In this document: positions 10,424 to 21,301 of the stretch, in pieces
How positions within the stretch are numbered: the stretch's first letter is position 1
Layout: the number at the start of each line of letters is the position of its first letter
Program-made: the position numbers and the translations under genes
Assembly: GCA_009801085.1 (NCBI GenBank)
Contig: VNWV01000004.1
Span: 1,922,001 to 1,986,000 of the forward strand
Direction of reading: 5' to 3'
Origin: Lasiodiplodia sp. COLG20
Taxonomy: Eukaryota; Ascomycota; Dothideomycetes; Botryosphaeriales; Botryosphaeriaceae
DNA: 64,000 bases
The notes under the pieces: generated by a model
The model's input: only the letters and a program-made list of their open reading frames with translations
Told to the model about the DNA's origin: nothing
Database searches by the model: none

Positions 10424-11410
10424 CTACAAGATTTCCTTCTCGACCAGCTTCGGCCCCTCGATCAGCTTGACCTTCCGTCCTTCCCACCAGCACATGAGGC
10501 CCGCGAACAAGCTGACGCCACAGCCCAACCCAATGAAAAGGCCCGCGCCCCACGTCGGCCGGTCGATGCGGTTGTAGTGCCACATCATGAACGCCATGCC
10601 AACCTGGAATAGCGTGTTGAGCACGTACATCCAGACTACAAAATCCAATTTCCAGTACTGCGTCGCGGGCGCACATGCGCCTGACGTCGTAATTCTCTCG
10701 TCGCTCGCCGCATCCATGTCCTCCTGACGGAGTCGGAACCAGCTCGCGTTCTGCTGAGCAAGCCTGCGCAACCCGACTCTTCCCTTTTCTGGCCCGAGTC
10801 CGAGACGGAAGGCTGCAATGAACCACAGGTCTCGGAACCTCCACGGCGCAAGTCCCCAGGCGGTAAGGCAGAAGAGCGCGTTCAGGATCTGCGAGTCGAT
10901 CTCGATCCAGATTTTTCGCGGAGATGAGTCTGCGTCGCCGTTGTCCGGATGGTTCATGGCGGGCGCCGCCTTGAGAAGCAGAAAGAACAGCATCGCTCCC
11001 CATGCTACCACATTGAGCCCGTAGACGGTGATGAGGAAGCCGGTTGGGGTGACGACGAACTTGCCGGCTGCAACCAGCCCGCGTTTGATTACCGTCGTCC
11101 ACGGTGCTTTCGGTTCGGCACTCGCCTGTTCGGCCTCGGTCGCTGTGGGAGCTGTACGCAGAGTGGCCGTGTCGGCTTCACGTGCGCTGTGGCCGTGGGC
11201 GTCGAATCCAATGTCGTCTTGCTTCAAGTCGGTAATGTTCGGTGCGTGGGCGATAGCAGTTCCTGTGGCAGCCCACATGCCCAGCTGCGGATTGTACTGC
11301 AGCAGCTCTTTGGCTGCCGACACGGACCCAGAGCGCAGCCTGCCCATGACATTTTCGGATGTTCCCCCATTTTCGGATTTCTGTTTGCCTTCCGCAATTG
11401 GGGACGCCAT
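10424..11410 (-). CDS. DUF2985 family membrane protein
   Basis: An uninterrupted frame from the ATG at 11410 encodes 328 aa. An upstream alternative start at 11464 is not ATG. The acidic, Ser/Ala-rich N-terminus is followed by a predicted helix at about 125-148 (FLITVYGLNVVAWGAMLFFL), the DUF2985 hallmark WIEIDSQILNALFCL with APWRFRDLWF just after it, then ASWFRL, and two further helices at about 255-277 and 287-309. DUF2985 proteins occur widely in filamentous fungi, often in several copies, with unknown function. The family call is from memory of that hallmark. Confidence 0.82.
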   Translation of the reverse strand: MASPIAEGKQKSENGGTSENVMGRLRSGSVSAAKELLQYNPQLGMWAATGTAIAHAPNITDLKQDDIGFDAHGHSAREADTATLRTAPTATEAEQASAEPKAPWTTVIKRGLVAAGKFVVTPTGFLITVYGLNVVAWGAMLFFLLLKAAPAMNHPDNGDADSSPRKIWIEIDSQILNALFCLTAWGLAPWRFRDLWFIAAFRLGLGPEKGRVGLRRLAQQNASWFRLRQEDMDAASDERITTSGACAPATQYWKLDFVVWMYVLNTLFQVGMAFMMWHYNRIDRPTWGAGLFIGLGCGVSLFAGLMCWWEGRKVKLIEGPKLVEKEIL

Positions 11411-11843
11411 TTTTCTCACGGTGATGAAGAAACGGGAGGCTGGAGAGCGTTTTACATACTGCAAGGTTCAGCCTCAGCAAGGGCGGACCGCTCGAGTCAA
11501 TAGCCGGCGATCGATCTTTTGAATCTTGTGTACGCGCGAAACCGATAATTCTACGCCCCCTTCGGCTAGGTCAGTGCACATCCATGCCAATCGGACAGTC
11601 TGGATACGCCTGCTCTCATCAAGCCTTGCCCGACATGGTCAATGTTGCGGCGGACACTTGCGGCTGCAAGGTTCCTCTTAGGCCCCACACTAGTCTTCAG
11701 CCCATCCCGCCGTGCTACCCACCCCTCCTCATTCCGCTTTTTACTACTGACATGGTATCAAGCGGCCGTCTTCGCTGTCTTTCACTACTCATGTACACCA
11801 GATCCCTCGTCGTTTTCTGAGCAGGTCGTACCTTTATTGCATC
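11411..11843. promoter_or_regulatory. Divergent promoter region (DUF2985 / glucosyltransferase)
   Basis: This 433-bp spacer lies between two divergent start codons, including a pyrimidine-rich stretch around 11685-11760 before the plus-strand gene. Assigned by position; no specific element is identified. Confidence 0.4.
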
Positions 11844-14700
11844 ATGCCTCGACCCGGCGTGGCTCCGCGCCGCGCTTCCGCAGTGACCGTTCTCCAAGAT
11901 GATGGCCGAGTAAATATCAACGTGCTGGACAAACTGCCCTTTTCGTTCAGATCCGGTCGTTCGTTCAAAAAGAGAAGAGGGCCGACATGGAAGAAAGAGA
12001 AACGGGGAAACCGCTTTGATGAGAAAGTATTGCAGGACTTTGCCCATGTCCCGCGCATGAACATCGCCATTCTCATTACCGGATCCCGCGGAGACGTTCA
12101 ACCTTTCATCGCTCTATCCAAGGTCCTCCAAGGCCCGCCGTATTCCCACAGGGTCAGAATCGTCACCCATCCAAACTTCAAAGGGTTTGTCGAGGAGAAC
12201 GGCATCGAGTTCTACTCCATGGGCGGAGACCCGGAAAAATTGATGGCGTACATGGTCCGAAATCCTTCGATCCTGCCTTCATTGGCGTCGATGAAAGCTG
12301 GCGACGTGGGCATGAGAAGAAAAGAGATCGCAGAAATGCTGTACGGTGCATGGAGAGGATGCACCGAGGCAGGAGATGGAATAGAGGATCTGACGGACAA
12401 CGACATCCCGTTTGTCGCCGATGCTATCATCGCCAACCCTCCAAGCTACGCTCATATTCACATTGCCGAGAAGCTTTCAATTCCACTCCACATAATGTTT
12501 ACAATGCCCTGGTCCCCGACTACAGCCTTCCCGCACCCACTGGCCAACGTACATGCAAGCAAAGCAACCAGCAAGGTGGCCAATTGGACTTCCTATTACG
12601 AAATGGATCTCTTGACGTGGGAGGGCCTCGCTGATCTTATCAACCGCTTCCGCGTACGAACTCTTGACCTCGATCCGCTAAGTCCTCTCTGGGCTCATCT
12701 GCTATTTACGCGCCTTGAGGTCCCCTTTACGTATTGCTGGAGCGAAGCCTTGATCCCAAAGCCAGCCGATTGGGGGCCGCATATCAGCATCAGCGGCTTC
12801 TTTTTCCTATCCCTGGCATCATCCTACACGCCATCACCGGAGCTTCAGGCGTTCCTTGATGCCGGCCCGCCACCTGTGTACATTGGTTTCGGTTCGATTG
12901 TAGTCGACGATGCGCAGCGACTCACAGACATTGTTTTGGAAGCGGTTAAAAAGTCAGGTGGTGAGTGGGCCGCACAAATTCCGACCCTTTAGAGACTCAT
13001 TCAATGCAGTGCGAGCCCTCGTCTCCAGAGGATGGGGCAACATGGGCGGTTCTGACGTGCCCGACAACGTCTTTCTCCTTGGAAATGTGCCACATGACTG
13101 GCTCTTTCCGCGCGTATCCGCCGTGGTCCATCACGGCGGTGCCGGCACAACGGCCATTGGCATCGCGCTTGGCAAGCCTACCGTAATTGTCCCTTTCTTC
13201 GGCGATCAGCCATGGTGGGCGAGTATGGTGTACCGTGCAGGCGCGGGTCCTGAGGCAGTTCATTTCAAGAAGCTTACGGCCGACAAGCTCGCCCAAAACA
13301 TTACCGAAGCATTGAGGCCAGAGATGCAGATTCGGGCAAATGAGCTAGCAGCCAAAATTCACGGAGAAAAGGGGGCGGAGAAAGCAGCAGAGATTTTCCA
13401 ATCCATGCCACAGATGCGAGGCACGGCTTGTGCATTATGTCCGGACAGAGTGGCGGTATGGAAGGTCCGACCAACGGGAATCCAGCTGAGTGCTGTAGCT
13501 ACGACCATTCTCGTAAGCAAAGGGCTCATTGATCCACACGACCTCACGCTGTAAGTCACAGGAATCGACCCCTCCCAAGCAGCGAACGTAAGCCTAACAA
13601 GCACTGCCAGTTGCGAACATAAGCGCTGGTTTGTCGAAGAGGGCCCACCCGACCCCATTGGCGCCCTCATTGGCACCACAGTCGGGTGGGTGCGCGCCTA
13701 CCAAACAATCTTCAGCGACTTCAAAAACGACCTCTCCCAGTCTCCTTTCCCAACATCCCACCACCACACTCCCTCGTCAAAAGGCACGCCGACCCCACCA
13801 TCACCAGCTAGTGGTCTCTCCTCCATCGACCGCCCCATCCACCCTTCCGCCCTCAGAATCTCCGCCTTCCACCGTCCCCACCACAGAAAACACAACCACA
13901 ACCACAAGCTCGCTCCCGCCCTCGGTGCCCTCACCTCTCGCACGCTGCAGATTACCCTGCTGCGCGGCCCCGTGGCGCTTTTGTACAACCTAGCTAACGG
14001 TCTGCACAACGCGCCGTCCGTCCTCTTTCACGACCCGACAGTGCGCAGCCCACGCCCCCGCATCGACGACATCGCGTCTGGTGCGAAGGTAGGCGGCAAA
14101 GAGCTAGTATATGGGCTATATGACGCGGTTACAGGGATTGTGGTGCTGCCGTATCTAGGGTACAAGGATGCTGGTGCGGCGGCCGAGACGGAGGGCGCAG
14201 GGTTTGCGGACGGGAAGGGGGAGGATGGAGATGGGAAGAAAAGTGAGACGCACAGGAAGGGTAGAAAAAGGGACAGGGCGCTTGGTGTTGCAAAGGGCGT
14301 CGCGCAGGCGCTTGCTGGCGCGCCGTTCAAGGTCTGCGCGGCGGTCGCGGGGCCGATGGGGTACGGGGCGAAGGGCGTAGAGAGGCAGGTGGCTGGGTGG
14401 ATTGCCGAGATGGAGAGGAAGAAGGAACAGAAGGAGCAGCAGTCAAGGCTGCCGGACTGCTTGGGAAACGAGGACACCAAGATGAAGATTATGAGTGCGT
14501 GCGAGAAGGTGGGTGGACATGAGAGCGTTAGGTGGGTTGTGGAGAGGAGGGTGTTGCAGGGGTGTTGGGAAATGTCAAGATTGAAGGAAGAGATGGATGA
14601 TGGCGCGCATGCATTTTCTGAAGAGGTGATTAGGAAGTGGGAGGCATTAGATAGGGGGAGGAGGGGTAGCAGGGCCAGCAGAGCTAGCATAGTTGCGTAA
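11844..14700 (+). CDS. Sterol 3-beta-glucosyltransferase-like protein (UGT51/Atg26 catalytic type)
   Basis: The enzyme likely transfers glucose from UDP-glucose to a sterol or related lipid. Three exons, 11844-12960, 13010-13550 and 13611-14700, with introns of 49 and 60 nt, sum to 2748 nt or 915 aa. The first intron carries an in-frame stop, so splicing is required. The GT28-type N-terminal lobe starts at about residue 72 with NIAILITGSRGDVQPFIALS. The nucleotide-sugar lobe has FGSIVVDD, then VVHHGGAGTTAIGIALGKP and PFFGDQPWW, the PSPG-like donor site. Unlike Atg26 there is no PH or GRAM region in front. After the catalytic domain comes an extension of roughly 330 residues, Ser/Pro/His-rich and then helical. 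The acceptor is not determined by sequence. Confidence 0.85.
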
Positions 14701-15375
14701 GTGGTGGGATTAGGGTGGCGGTCGTGGCGGGGGAGAAACTAACCCAAAGTATCATACTTGCTAATTGAGATTAGATAATTTTTGAATAGACAGTCGAATA
14801 TTTCGTTGTTGGCCGGCTGAGTGTACAGCCAGCATCCGTCGGCATCACCACAGCTCCGCGCCGACGTCAAATTCCTGACAAGCTACAAATAGACTTCATG
14901 ATCGACAGGACTACCCGCATTAAGCATTCGGCCGACCTAATAGGCCATGATTCATCACATTCCGACCTCCGTCCAAGCACAGCCGCTATATGTTCTTTGT
15001 TCCGGGGCCAACCGCTTAGCCACTACCGGCAGTATCCGGCGGTACCCCGCCTTCACTATTTGCTCCTGCGTGGATGAGATCATAGCCCCTGCATGCAGCG
15101 AATCGGCATTGACCATCGTACGAGATGCGGGTCGTCTATCTCGTGCCCATCCAATCTTGGCAAGATGATAGGAGACGTTTCTGGTGTTTTGGTGCTCGGG
15201 GCTCGGTCTTCTCCCAGCCCAGTGGATCCGAACAAGGCAGCTGCGAGCTTAAACAAAAGGCGGGAGTGATGCACACCACAAGAGGAAATAGACAGCTTCA
15301 CCGCAAGCACTTGGACCACCTGCTCTTTATCTATCTCTATTCCTAAACCTTCTTCCCTAAAGCTTCTCTCACATC
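14701..15375. other. Intergenic / promoter of the DUF3533 gene
   Basis: A 675-bp spacer between two genes on the same strand. The final 60 bp before the ATG at 15376 are pyrimidine-rich (CTTTATCTATCTCTATTCC), a common feature just upstream of fungal start codons. No coding sequence seen. Confidence 0.5.
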
Positions 15376-16860
15376 ATGGCTCCAGACAAACGATCCAGCA
15401 ACGCTTCATCCTCATCCAACGCCGCAACCATGGTCACCGACAAGGAGTTCTGGCATGGCCGCAAAAAGCAATTCGGCGTCACCGTCGGCGCATCCTTCAT
15501 GCTGATCCAGCTACTCTTCCTTACTGTCCTCTGCTACCTCTTCGGTTCCATGTACCGCCAGAGCACCCGTATCCACAGCCTCAAGGTTCTCGCCGTTGAC
15601 TACGACGGCGGCATTATTGGCCAAAGTGTTCACAGCGCCTACGAAAATCTCGCCGCACCTTCTTTCCCCGGGGTCGAGTTCAAGAACGCAACCGACGGCT
15701 ACACCGACGTGTCGGATGTTGTTGAGGCTGTGCGGAGCGGTGACTACTGGGGCGCCGTATACACGCATGCAGGAGCATCTGACCGCCTTGCTGCCGCTCT
15801 CACCGGCGGCGACGCCGCTTCGACCTACAACTCATCCGCAGCCGTCACCTACGTCTGGAATGAGATCCGCTACGCGTCGGTTGCATCGGGCTCTATCAAG
15901 GGCAACATGGAAACCCTCATCGCCGTCTCCCGCGTCATGTACACTCACATCAACGGCACCGCTGCTCTCTCAACCCTTGACCAGACCGACCCGGACGCCG
16001 TATCCGCCTACCTCAACCCAATCCAGGCTTCTTCCATCAACATCAAGCCATCTCCGCAAGCCGCCAAGATGGTCTACAACACGATCCCGATGGTCATGGC
16101 CATCATCATGCAGTTCTTCTTCCTCATGGCCGTCAACGGCGTCGCCTCCTCGCTCCAGCTCTACTCGCACATCCCCTTCTTCCAGAACCTGGTTGTGCGC
16201 GGCGTCCTCTCGCTCGTCTACACATTCGTCGGCTCGCTCTGCCAGTCGGCCTACTTCTGGGCCTTCAAGGAGTCCTGGGACCAGCCGTCGTCCGTCTTCG
16301 TCCTCGTCTGGCTCTGCATGTGGCTGTACCAGTACGTGCAGTTCCTCATCTTCGACGTCGCCACGACCTTCATCCCCATCAGCTTCGTGTCCTTCTTCGT
16401 GCTGTCCTGGGTCATCGCCAACGTGACGAGCACCATCGCCCCCTTCGAGCTCAGCCCGGGCTTCTACCGCTGGGCCTACGCCCTGCCCGCCCACGAGACG
16501 TGGCAGGTGCTCATCACCATCTGGTCCAACGGCGCCGTCAACAGGCTCTACCGCGCCCTGCCCATCATGTTCGCCTGGGTCGTCGTCATGTTGCCGTGCG
16601 CCTTCTTTGCCCTGAAGTGGCGGTGCAGGAAGGCCGTCGAGGCTGCAGCGGCTGAGGCCGAGAGGAAGGAGAAGGAGAAGGACGAGATCAAGAAGGAAGT
16701 GGGCGGCTCGCTGGTGGAGAAGATGAGGGCCAATGACGCGGCTGGTGGCCCTGCTGTCGACGGTGCTGGTGCCGAGAGGAATGCCTGGAGGGAGTCTGAG
16801 TACTTCCCGAGCGTGCCGACGCCATTTGAGAACACACTGAGGAGGGTGTTTTCTGCTTAA
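15376..16860 (+). CDS. SNG1-like DUF3533 membrane protein
   Basis: A single-exon gene of 494 aa. A short Ser/Asn-rich cytosolic N-terminus is followed by a membrane span at about 36-58 (TVGASFMLIQLLFLTVLCYLF). A large extracytoplasmic region with several N-x-S/T sites follows, then about five C-terminal spans from residue 235 to 415. Family blocks include LAVDYDGGIIGQSV, AVYTHAGAS and FYRWAYALPAHETWQVLITIW. DUF3533 includes yeast Sng1, named for nitrosoguanidine resistance. A role in drug tolerance or membrane lipid asymmetry is family knowledge and not shown here. The cytosolic tail after the last span is Lys/Glu-rich. Confidence 0.88.
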   Translation: MAPDKRSSNASSSSNAATMVTDKEFWHGRKKQFGVTVGASFMLIQLLFLTVLCYLFGSMYRQSTRIHSLKVLAVDYDGGIIGQSVHSAYENLAAPSFPGVEFKNATDGYTDVSDVVEAVRSGDYWGAVYTHAGASDRLAAALTGGDAASTYNSSAAVTYVWNEIRYASVASGSIKGNMETLIAVSRVMYTHINGTAALSTLDQTDPDAVSAYLNPIQASSINIKPSPQAAKMVYNTIPMVMAIIMQFFFLMAVNGVASSLQLYSHIPFFQNLVVRGVLSLVYTFVGSLCQSAYFWAFKESWDQPSSVFVLVWLCMWLYQYVQFLIFDVATTFIPISFVSFFVLSWVIANVTSTIAPFELSPGFYRWAYALPAHETWQVLITIWSNGAVNRLYRALPIMFAWVVVMLPCAFFALKWRCRKAVEAAAAEAERKEKEKDEIKKEVGGSLVEKMRANDAAGGPAVDGAGAERNAWRESEYFPSVPTPFENTLRRVFSA

Positions 16861-17194
16861 GAGGTTTATTGAGTGATGGGGTTACGGGGGAGATTGCATG
16901 TGTTGTAGTTTGCTCGTTTTGATTTGCAGCGTGATATCCCGTGTAATAGACTGTATGAGGCTGAGCGGAAAGTTTCTTTCATGAATCAATCACAATACCA
17001 ACTAGAGTGTGCTAGATAGACATTTGTTTAATATTATCATTTATACCTCCCTTTCCCACAGAATCCACCGTACTGATCTTGCTGCACCAGTGCCGGGGTC
17101 CCAAGAGATCCACATGCATACCGTCCGCCTCCATTCCTTGAAAATTTGCTCCGATTACCTTTTCCAAGTCTCCGCTCGCACTCCCCCATCTCTG
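16861..17194. other. Convergent intergenic
   Basis: This is the 3' flank of the DUF3533 gene and of the small Cys-rich gene. It is AT-leaning with no gene seen. Confidence 0.5.
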
Positions 17195-17404
17195 TCAACT
17201 CAGCAACCAGAGCAGTATGTCTTCGACGCAAAACTGTCCCGCGTTCGCCTCCCTTTGAAGACCGCAGCACCGCGACACTAGCGTCACCTCAACTTCACCA
17301 ATCCAAATGCAGCAGCCGTTGCTGACATGCCCGCAATTTTCGCAACTGTAGTAGCTCTTTGAGCAATTATCCGCCTTGCAAACGCAGCATTCGATGACAG
17401 CCAT
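17195..17404 (-). CDS. Small cysteine-rich protein, putative zinc ribbon
   Basis: A 69-aa frame starting MAVIECCVCKADNC at the ATG at 17404. Its first half carries CCVC, DNC, SCENCGH and GCC, and CC and C follow later, ten cysteines in all. Two CxxC-type knuckles suggest a zinc-ribbon or similar metal site. Very small proteins of this style are common and uncharacterised in filamentous fungi. There is no signal peptide, so a secreted effector is unlikely from this start. The frame is open further upstream, but that part is Arg/His-rich and not protein-like. An intron near the C-terminus cannot be excluded. Confidence 0.42.
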   Translation of the reverse strand: MAVIECCVCKADNCSKSYYSCENCGHVSNGCCIWIGEVEVTLVSRCCGLQREANAGQFCVEDILLWLLS

Positions 17405-19196
17405 TGGAACTTCGTTATTCCAGTCAGAGGATTCGCAATGGTAGTGGAGTGATGGAGGCCGTGTGTGGACGTTGAATGAGGGGATATTGCGCGTTGTGAG
17501 TGGGCGGGATAGGTATAAGGGAAACGAGTGGACGGCTCGCTTCGACCTTCGATGGGAAGCGATGTCCTCTCTGATGTTATATCGTGTCCGGTATATGCGA
17601 TGATGGTGATGCTGGGCGGTGGTTCGACGCAAGTGTCGATGGGTGACGTATGATCTCCGCCGCGTCGTTCCAGAATCTTCCCGAATCAGGTAATTATCTC
17701 GGCTTCGCTTTTTTCGGGCCAGATAACGCTTCAGAAGCATTCTACTACCCTACACGTTGAGTGTTTTTCTTTGACTTCACGTTGTCAGGGGGAGGCTGTT
17801 TGGTCAGCATCACAACCGCCCACCAATGATAACGTGATGATGACTATAAAGACACGTGCGTACATCAAACAGCGGGCGGGCGATTCCATGGCTATTTACT
17901 TCGCTTTTCTGTTGCACTGCTTGGACTTTTGCTTTCCGCATCCACAGCCAAAAGCCATTTCAGTATAATCCATCACTCTTACTAGTACATCTGAACTCCT
18001 TCTCGGGGCTCCTACAAGATGGTTCATCTTTCTCCACAATTCTGCTCTCCAGAAGTAAATCCCTTAGCAAATCAGTAATTGTGAAATATACCATCTTCTA
18101 TCACTAACCCTTCCTAAAGTTCGGCACCACATTATCACTGTGATGCAGATCATCATCTAGCGATAGTCATTAGTACCCAAATGGAAGTATATTCGAAGCA
18201 CTTGGCAAAGCAGCTTTCTGCCAACGACAAGAACGAAACGCGACCGAGATTGATCGGGTAAGTTGTGTTGAATAATTAATAACTTTTGTGATCGAAAGTA
18301 ACTTTAAAAGGGGCCGCTCGGAGTACGACTTTGGTATTAGTAGAAGTACCGATAGAAACGTTTAAATAAGATTCCCTCAAACTAGACTCGAGTTGCTTTA
18401 CTTATGACGTGTCAATGGCTAGTGACTATGCCCAACTGACGAGCTATATTAATACCGTAGGGTGGCAGATGCGTCGTCACCTGCATTACTTAATCTTTCA
18501 CGAGAACACCAACCAGATTATTCGGAAAAATAGCCGTCTGGCACTGATCTGACAAATCAAAGACGAAATTTCCTGAATAAGCCCATTTTACTGGAATAAG
18601 AGATCTGTACAGTTGATTACCTTATAATCCAATCCAAACAGCCCAGCCTTCACCTTCCTTCCTAAGCCAAGCGTGAAAATGCTCCGTCCCTGCTCGTCCT
18701 CTCTCAAAGCTTTCCGCTCTGTTACACCATTGGCCGGTCAACTCACGCCCCATTTTAACAATCCGGCCGTCTCACAAGCTCCACTCACCAACAAATGAAG
18801 AGACAGAACTGAGAGGACGTGCACAACGACCAAAGTAAGCGAGAAAGACTTGAGATCAACGACGTCAGCCCATGCATTCCACCAACCTTCGCACCATACA
18901 AAAAAGCAGTACGAAAACCAAGGAAAACGGACGCACACTGCTCCAACGTCCCGCCAGTTCGCATCCACCAAGAAATTCACGCAGAGAAAAGAGTTTTGGA
19001 CAGCATTCGCAATACTCGCGATATCTTAATAGACAGCACTCCGAAGGGAGAGGTAAACGAGGAAAATCCCGACCCATGCTCTCAACCAACCAAGGAATAC
19101 AGAAAGGAGAGGAAAGGAAAATAAATGCCATATCATGCTCGTACTCGTACCCAACCTTATAGTCTCTTTATTATTACGTGATTCTCCTTGTCTCTT
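17405..19196. other. Intergenic, 1.8 kb, no supported gene
   Basis: The section 18110-18660 is AT-rich with almost no open frames. The rest has only overlapping short frames without motifs. The distal part is the 3' flank of HLJ1. Confidence 0.55.
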
Positions 19197-20511
19197 TCAG
19201 CTCCTCGTACACCGTCCATAACCCAACTCCCTGAGCCTGGTACAGCTCGGCTTTGGCATCTTCCTTGCCTCCTTCATCTTCTGCTCGTCGACGAAGAACC
19301 AGCCCTGTGCGTCTTGCATCAGCCGCGCTTGACGCTGCTGCTCGATGTCGCATTCGACGTTCAGGTGGCTCATGTACCGCACTTCGGCCGTGCGGTCCAG
19401 CTCCTTCAGTTTGCGCGTGCTCAAGTCGTCCACATCGGCAGGGTTGACCCAATAAGGGATGTTCAGGCGGGCCGACGTGCGTTGCTGCGTGTGCGGCGGC
19501 ACTGCCCCGTCGAAGCGTACAGATGGTCCCGCCGGGGTTGAGCCCGAGCCGGAGAAGAGCGACGAGAGGAGCGGCAGGATGAAGAGGAAAAGCAGTGGCA
19601 GCAGCGACGACAGCGTGCTGCCAATACTGGGTTGCTGGGCCGCTTGTTCCGCTGCCGTTGGCCTTCTGCGTGGTCTCGCACCGCCGAATTGGTGCACGCG
19701 GATTCCTGGACCTCCGCCAAGGTTGAAGACAAAGCCGGGACCAGTGTCAAAACCGCCCATACCACCTATGAGAAAGAAAATCATGTCAGCCACGACAACA
19801 GTCCCTGCAGCCTACCCGTACGTCACCTCCGAAGGCTTTTGATTGGGAGGACTTACCAAAAGGTCCTCCAAATCCTCCGCCGCCAAAGAACTGTCTGAAC
19901 AACTCCTCTGGCGACATTTCCTCTTGATAGAACCCTCCACCGGGCGCTCCGCCTGGTGATCTCGCAAAGCCGCTGAACGGCGACGCACCGGCCGCAGATG
20001 AGCCGCCGCCGAACCTGTTATCGGGGTCGCCGCCAAATTTGTCGAATTTGGCCTTCTTGTCGGGATCCGACAGGACTTGGAAAGCCCTCGACACCACTAA
20101 CATAAAACAGTCAGCTCTCTGCCCGTTTCGATTATTCCCCTTCTCCTAGAACCTCTATCCCCCAATCCTCATGCTCAATTCTCTCCCCTCCTCTCCCCGC
20201 AAAACAACACAACCGGGAGCATCCAACTTACTTTTAAACGCCTCGTCCGCACCGTCGTACCCGTTCTTATCCGGATGCGTCAGCAAGCTGAGCTTGCGGT
20301 ACGCCTTCTTGATCTCCCCGTCCGAGCACACCGCGCGCTTCTCCTCCAGACCCAGGATCTCGTAGTACGCGGTCGGCGAGCACTTGCGGATGCGCAGCAC
20401 CGCCGCCTTCTGCTCCACCGTGTACGCGCGCCCCTCCGACCCGTCATGGTGCTGCCGGTGCCGCGCCTCGCCGCCGGAACCGGCGTCCGCACCGCTGGCT
20501 TTGGCCGACAT
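19197..20511 (-). CDS. HLJ1: ER-membrane J-domain co-chaperone, Hlj1/DNAJB12-like
   Basis: A tail-anchored Hsp40 that recruits Hsp70 to the ER surface for ER-associated degradation. Three exons, 20511-20232, 20096-19857 and 19765-19197, sum to 1089 nt and 362 aa. The J domain spans about 47-115, with the HPD triad at 79-81 in SLLTHPDKN and splice junction 1 just after. A Gly/Phe-rich region (residues about 125-195) is followed by a hydrophobic anchor near 226-245 (LLPLLFLFILPLLSSLF). The C-terminal domain, with IPYWVNP, AQGWFFVDEQKMKEARKM and TRLRELGY, is the DUF1977 signature shared by Hlj1 and human DNAJB12/B14. The 5' end is divergent from AIM19. Confidence 0.92.
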
Positions 20512-21301
20512 CTGTGTGTTGGAAGGTTTTGCGGCTGCGGTGGTGCTTGCTGAGCCGATACGGGTTGTATCGCAGTGGTGGGGGGATGCTGCAGACTTGG
20601 ATGGACTTGTCGGGGTTCTTGGGCGTCGTGCAGTCGGAAGTGGCGAGATCCAAGTGCGTCGGCGGGTTTGGCGTCCTGAGATGATGCGTGCGGCGGAGGA
20701 AAGTCGCTGTTGTTGTCGGGGTGGGTGGTGTGTTGCTGAGAGCTTCCCGGCGCAAGGCGTGAGAAAAAGCAGTCGTTGCAGGCGATCCAAGTCCCAAATG
20801 CCGCTCTCGCTCCTCAGTCGTCGCGCTGCAGTGGTCGGGCGGCGTGCGCGCGGATTTGTTGTTGTGTGTTGGGTTTATTTTCCCCGGTATCTTTCTAAGA
20901 TGCCACAGTATCGACGTCTGCAGGTGCCTCTTCCGTCGGCGGGTCGGCCAAGGCCGGGGGATGCCAGGAAAAGGCGGCGGCGGCGGACGAGGGCCGGGCT
21001 TTCTTGGGGTTTCCCTAAGCGCGGGCGGACTCCTGCTGCTTGCCGCGGCGGAAAGAAGCTCAGACCTTTTCCTCTTCAGCGAGCAGCAACCCGGCCCTGT
21101 CCTTGCTGCAGGTGGCCGCTCTCGCCTCTCGTGCGCCGGCGCTGCGGCCGCGGCAACGCCCGCCAAACTGCTGGCCTGACGCCAATCCTTTGCCCTACTG
21201 CTGTATGACGAAAGTGCTTTTTGCCGGTTGCGCGCAACACCACCACCAGCCAAACTACTCCAAACCACATTTCCCCTCAACCAACCCTCGTGAACGGAAC
21301 A
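20512..21301. promoter_or_regulatory. Divergent promoter region HLJ1 / AIM19
   Basis: This is a 790-bp spacer between divergent start codons, GC-rich in its middle. The long minus-strand frame through it is Arg/Pro/Ser-rich, has no family features, and is treated as chance. Regulatory role inferred from position. Confidence 0.4.

Noticed and set aside
19174..19452. Alternative HLJ1 C-terminal frame with AELYQAQGVGLWTVYEELK
   Set aside because: Protein-like by eye, but the frame ending TRLRELGY matches the DUF1977 C-terminus and needs no extra intron.
20155..20790. Longer HLJ1 N-terminus starting at 20790
   Set aside because: The extra 93 residues are Arg/Pro/Thr-rich and precede the normal family start MSAKAS; the ATG at 20511 fits better.
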